From: a bacterium
GTDB lineage: Bacteria > Patescibacteriota > Minisyncoccia > Phycocordibacterales > Phycocordibacteraceae
Length of the DNA: 24,069 nucleotides
Direction of reading: 5' to 3'
NCBI GenBank assembly: GCA_021813835.1
Contig: JAKAJJ010000003.1
Span: forward strand, 1-24,069
How positions within the stretch are numbered: position 1 is the stretch's first letter; each line of letters begins with the position of its first letter. A program made the translations under genes and the position numbers. Positions 22,667 to 24,069 of this stretch are shown in pieces. Below the pieces are notes generated by a model. It was given only the letters and a program-made list of their open reading frames with translations, did not search any database and was not told the DNA's origin.

Positions 22667-23320
22667 TCAATTCCCCTGGAGCGTCGCAAGGAGCTTCCGG
22701 AGCGCCGATTGCGCGGGGAGCGCCGAGACGCCGAGCGCCGGATCGGTCCAATTCGCAACGCCGCGGTCGATAGCGTCGAAGCGGAGCATGTCGGTGCCGT
22801 GCGCGAGGTAGTACGCGGTGTCCACGACGCCTTCGAAGCGCTCAATGGGGACGACGGTGAGATTCCGGTCGGCGATGATAATCGAGACGTACTTCGCTTC
22901 CGGTACGGGCAAGCCGGAGGGGCTGCCGAGGGCGGTCGCCTGGATGACCGCGAGCGGCGTCGAGGACGCGAGGGCATAGCGACGGATGACGATGCCCGCC
23001 GGTTCGGTCGTCGACGCGGACGAGGTCGCGATCGGCGAATCGTAGGCGGCGATGCTCGCCGCGTCCGGCAGGGCGGCGGGAGAGAATCCGTCCGGAACGG
23101 CGTAGGCGATGCCGGCGTCGGGAAGCGATACGTTCGGCGGCGGGCACTCCGGGAACGTGCAGGAAAGTCCCGTGCGGGCGACCGATGTTCCGTCGGGGCA
23201 CACCTTCGCGTCGAGCGGGCAGGCGATCGGCTGGAACGGATGTTCGACGGCGTTGCGGTACAGGAGCCCGCCGAGCCCGACGACGACGATGAGCAGGATG
23301 CCCGCGATAAGGCCTTTCAT
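22667..23320 (-). CDS. membrane-anchored protein with a Cys-rich neck
   Basis: A 217-residue protein. A membrane helix covers about 3-21 (GLIAGILLIVVVGLGGLLY). A Cys-rich stretch follows, reading ACPLDAKVCPDGTSVARTG, then CTFPECPPP. I know the pattern CPxDAxxCPDG...GxxCxFxxCP as recurrent in Parcubacteria proteins, but it has no assigned function. The rest is a Ser/Ala/Thr-rich outer domain. Four Cys could form two disulfides. ATG 23320 is favoured over 23338 because TATCAT ends 8 nt upstream. The SIMPL gene follows 13 bp downstream. Confidence 0.85.
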   Translation of the reverse strand: MKGLIAGILLIVVVGLGGLLYRNAVEHPFQPIACPLDAKVCPDGTSVARTGLSCTFPECPPPNVSLPDAGIAYAVPDGFSPAALPDAASIAAYDSPIATSSASTTEPAGIVIRRYALASSTPLAVIQATALGSPSGLPVPEAKYVSIIIADRNLTVVPIERFEGVVDTAYYLAHGTDMLRFDAIDRGVANWTDPALGVSALPAQSALRKLLATLQGN

Positions 23321-23328
23321 ACGGGGAA

Positions 23329-23334
23329 ATGATA
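23329..23334 (-). promoter_or_regulatory. -10 element of the Cys-rich membrane protein gene
   Basis: TATCAT on the minus strand ends 8 nt before ATG 23320. Confidence 0.45.
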
Positions 23335-23337
23335 GCA

Positions 23338-23364
23338 CGCGGGCGCCGCTGTGCGGCGCCCGCG
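23338..23364. other. 12-bp GC-rich hairpin upstream of the Cys-rich gene
   Basis: CGCGGGCGCCGC-TGT-GCGGCGCCCGCG is a perfect inverted repeat starting 4 bp upstream of the TATCAT box. No U-tract follows on either strand. It could be a regulator site or a remnant terminator. The rest of 23365-23490 shows no gene I can support. Confidence 0.55.
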
Positions 23365-23494
23365 TACCCCTGGGGCCGAAGGGGTGCAGATAATCGAACG
23401 CCAGAAACGATAGACTTTCTCGGCATCCTTTCAGACCCTGAGCATATGGCGGGAGTGAAAGAGAAAGTAATAATGATTATTTCATTGACAGAGG

Positions 23495-23500
23495 TATAAT
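23495..23500 (+). promoter_or_regulatory. -10 element of the ABM-fold gene
   Basis: A perfect TATAAT ends 6 nt before ATG 23507. A TTGACA (23485-23490) is too close (4 bp) to serve as its -35. Confidence 0.65.
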
Positions 23501-23506
23501 TGTTAT

Positions 23507-23809
23507 ATGGTTGGTCACTACACAAAATTCACGACTCGGGCCGAGGATCGGACGCGGCTTGCTTCCCTACTTTCCCAAGCCGCAGCGGCAATGGGAAAAC
23601 TTGCCGGATGCAAACTTTATGAAATAGCACTCGATGCGACAGACTCCGCGGTTACCGTAGTAAACGAAGTGTGGACGGACGAATCGGCACACGATGAATC
23701 TCTTCAAACCGAAGCCGCGGAAACCCTCATCGCCCAAGCAATGCCGCTGATGGTAGCGCCGTCGAAGCAAATCAGATTCGGCTCGATTGTCGCGGACTGG
23801 TTAGATTAA
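23507..23809 (+). CDS. antibiotic biosynthesis monooxygenase-fold (ABM) protein
   Basis: A 100-residue protein with a dimeric alpha/beta-barrel pattern: YTKFTTRAEDRTRLASLLSQAAAAM (5-29), GCKLYEIALDATDSAVTVVNEVWTDESAHDESLQTE (34-69), then a helix and a final strand. It resembles the YgiN-like quinol monooxygenase/ABM family. Members act on quinones, heme or polyketides; the substrate here is unknown. Monocistronic between divergent membrane-protein genes and tRNA-His. Base composition is somewhat lower in GC than its neighbours, so acquisition is possible. Confidence 0.85.
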   Translation: MVGHYTKFTTRAEDRTRLASLLSQAAAAMGKLAGCKLYEIALDATDSAVTVVNEVWTDESAHDESLQTEAAETLIAQAMPLMVAPSKQIRFGSIVADWLD

Positions 23810-23819
23810 GAAATTTCGG

Positions 23820-23891
23820 GGCGGCTAGAGAGAATTGAACTCTCGACGCCGGGACCACAACCCGGAGTTTTGCCACTAAACTATAGCCGCC
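23820..23891 (-). tRNA. tRNA-His (GTG)
   Basis: 72 nt. The anticodon loop TTGTGGT gives GTG. The extra 5' G (G-1, at 23891) pairs with C73, the tRNA-His identity feature, and is encoded. Acceptor GGCGGCTA/TAGCCGCC. T-arm GAGAGTTCAATTCTCTC. CCA is not encoded. Confidence 0.95.
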
Positions 23892-24020
23892 ATACGTTCC
23901 TCTGGTTTATAGCACATTACGCGCTTTTTCCGAATCTCTCCCAGTGAATTCTCACCCTAAACGCAACAAAGTTTGCAGGCTAATTGCACCACCCCGAGAG
24001 GGGTACATGCTCCGGCGTAT

Positions 24021-24069
24021 ATGGCACATACGCACATCGGGCCGGGAGATTGGTCGTGCATCAGCCGCA
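24021..24069 (+). CDS. possible start of a gene cut by the window end
   Basis: An ATG at 24021 opens a frame (MAHTHIGPGDWSCISR) that runs to the last base. Sixteen codons are too few to judge. The stretch 23892-24020 before it shows no gene; GCGTATAT lies directly upstream. Low confidence. Confidence 0.2.
   Translation, partial: MAHTHIGPGDWSCISR

Noticed and set aside
23339..23430. tmRNA or tRNA-like end suggested by ATCGAACGCC
   Set aside because: No acceptor stem, T-stem or tag reading frame could be built on either strand.
23485..23500. TTGACA plus TATAAT as a complete promoter
   Set aside because: The two hexamers are only 4 bp apart, so they cannot work as a -35/-10 pair; the TATAAT alone is kept.
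1..24069. CRISPR array or prophage
   Set aside because: No regularly spaced repeats, cas genes, integrase or phage structural genes were seen.

Overview
The window looks like a chromosomal segment of a high-GC member of the Candidate Phyla Radiation (Patescibacteria), most likely a Parcubacteria/Kaiserbacteria-type organism. This is an inference from several traits: short, streamlined proteins (RecO without a C-terminal extension, a 61-residue SecE, a standalone tRNA-binding domain), a DUF5652-type membrane protein, a compact pilMNO block, a eukaryotic-like IleRS and very tight gene packing. No database search was possible.

Layout. 1-1620: accessory zone with a complete IS5-type insertion sequence (1-922, perfect 18-bp terminal inverted repeats) abutting a frameshifted Fic-domain pseudogene, bounded by tRNA-Ser(TGA). 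1713-5298: a DUF5652-like membrane protein divergent from ruvX, a Trbp111-like tRNA-binding protein, then pilM-pilN-pilO and a small membrane protein. 5380-5652: tRNA-Arg(TCT), tRNA-Leu(CAG), tRNA-Val(TAC). 5692-7136: uppS and an RluA-family pseudouridine synthase. 7134-7309: a nested inverted-repeat element. 7313-14852 (minus): a large membrane-anchored surface protein with an apparent 1-nt frameshift, recO, an ileS carrying an internal histidine-phosphatase domain, and argS. 14913-15347: a TrpR/YerC-like regulator bracketed by two copies of one palindrome. 15461-20310: a thymidylate/folate block (glyA, thyA, two dCTP deaminase/dUTPase-family genes, divergent folA, and a second convergent thyA). 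20422-21692 (minus): secE-nusG-rplK. 21859-23320: a SIMPL-domain protein and a Cys-rich membrane-anchored protein. 23507-23809: an antibiotic-biosynthesis-monooxygenase-fold protein, followed by tRNA-His(GTG).

How the genes work together. The minus-strand operon 18882-15461 plus folA encodes a nearly self-contained dTMP cycle: dCTP to dUTP (Dcd family), dUTP to dUMP (probably the paralogue), dUMP to dTMP (ThyA), regeneration of methylene-tetrahydrofolate by GlyA and of tetrahydrofolate by FolA. The two Dcd-family proteins show reciprocal loss of the two key residues, which suggests a division of labour.

A second unifying feature is promoter layout. About a dozen genes have a TATACT-like -10 hexamer ending only 6-8 nt before the start codon, with no room for a Shine-Dalgarno site. 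This predicts leaderless transcription as the default here, with the second thyA (AGGAGG ribosome-binding site and its own terminator) as the clear exception.
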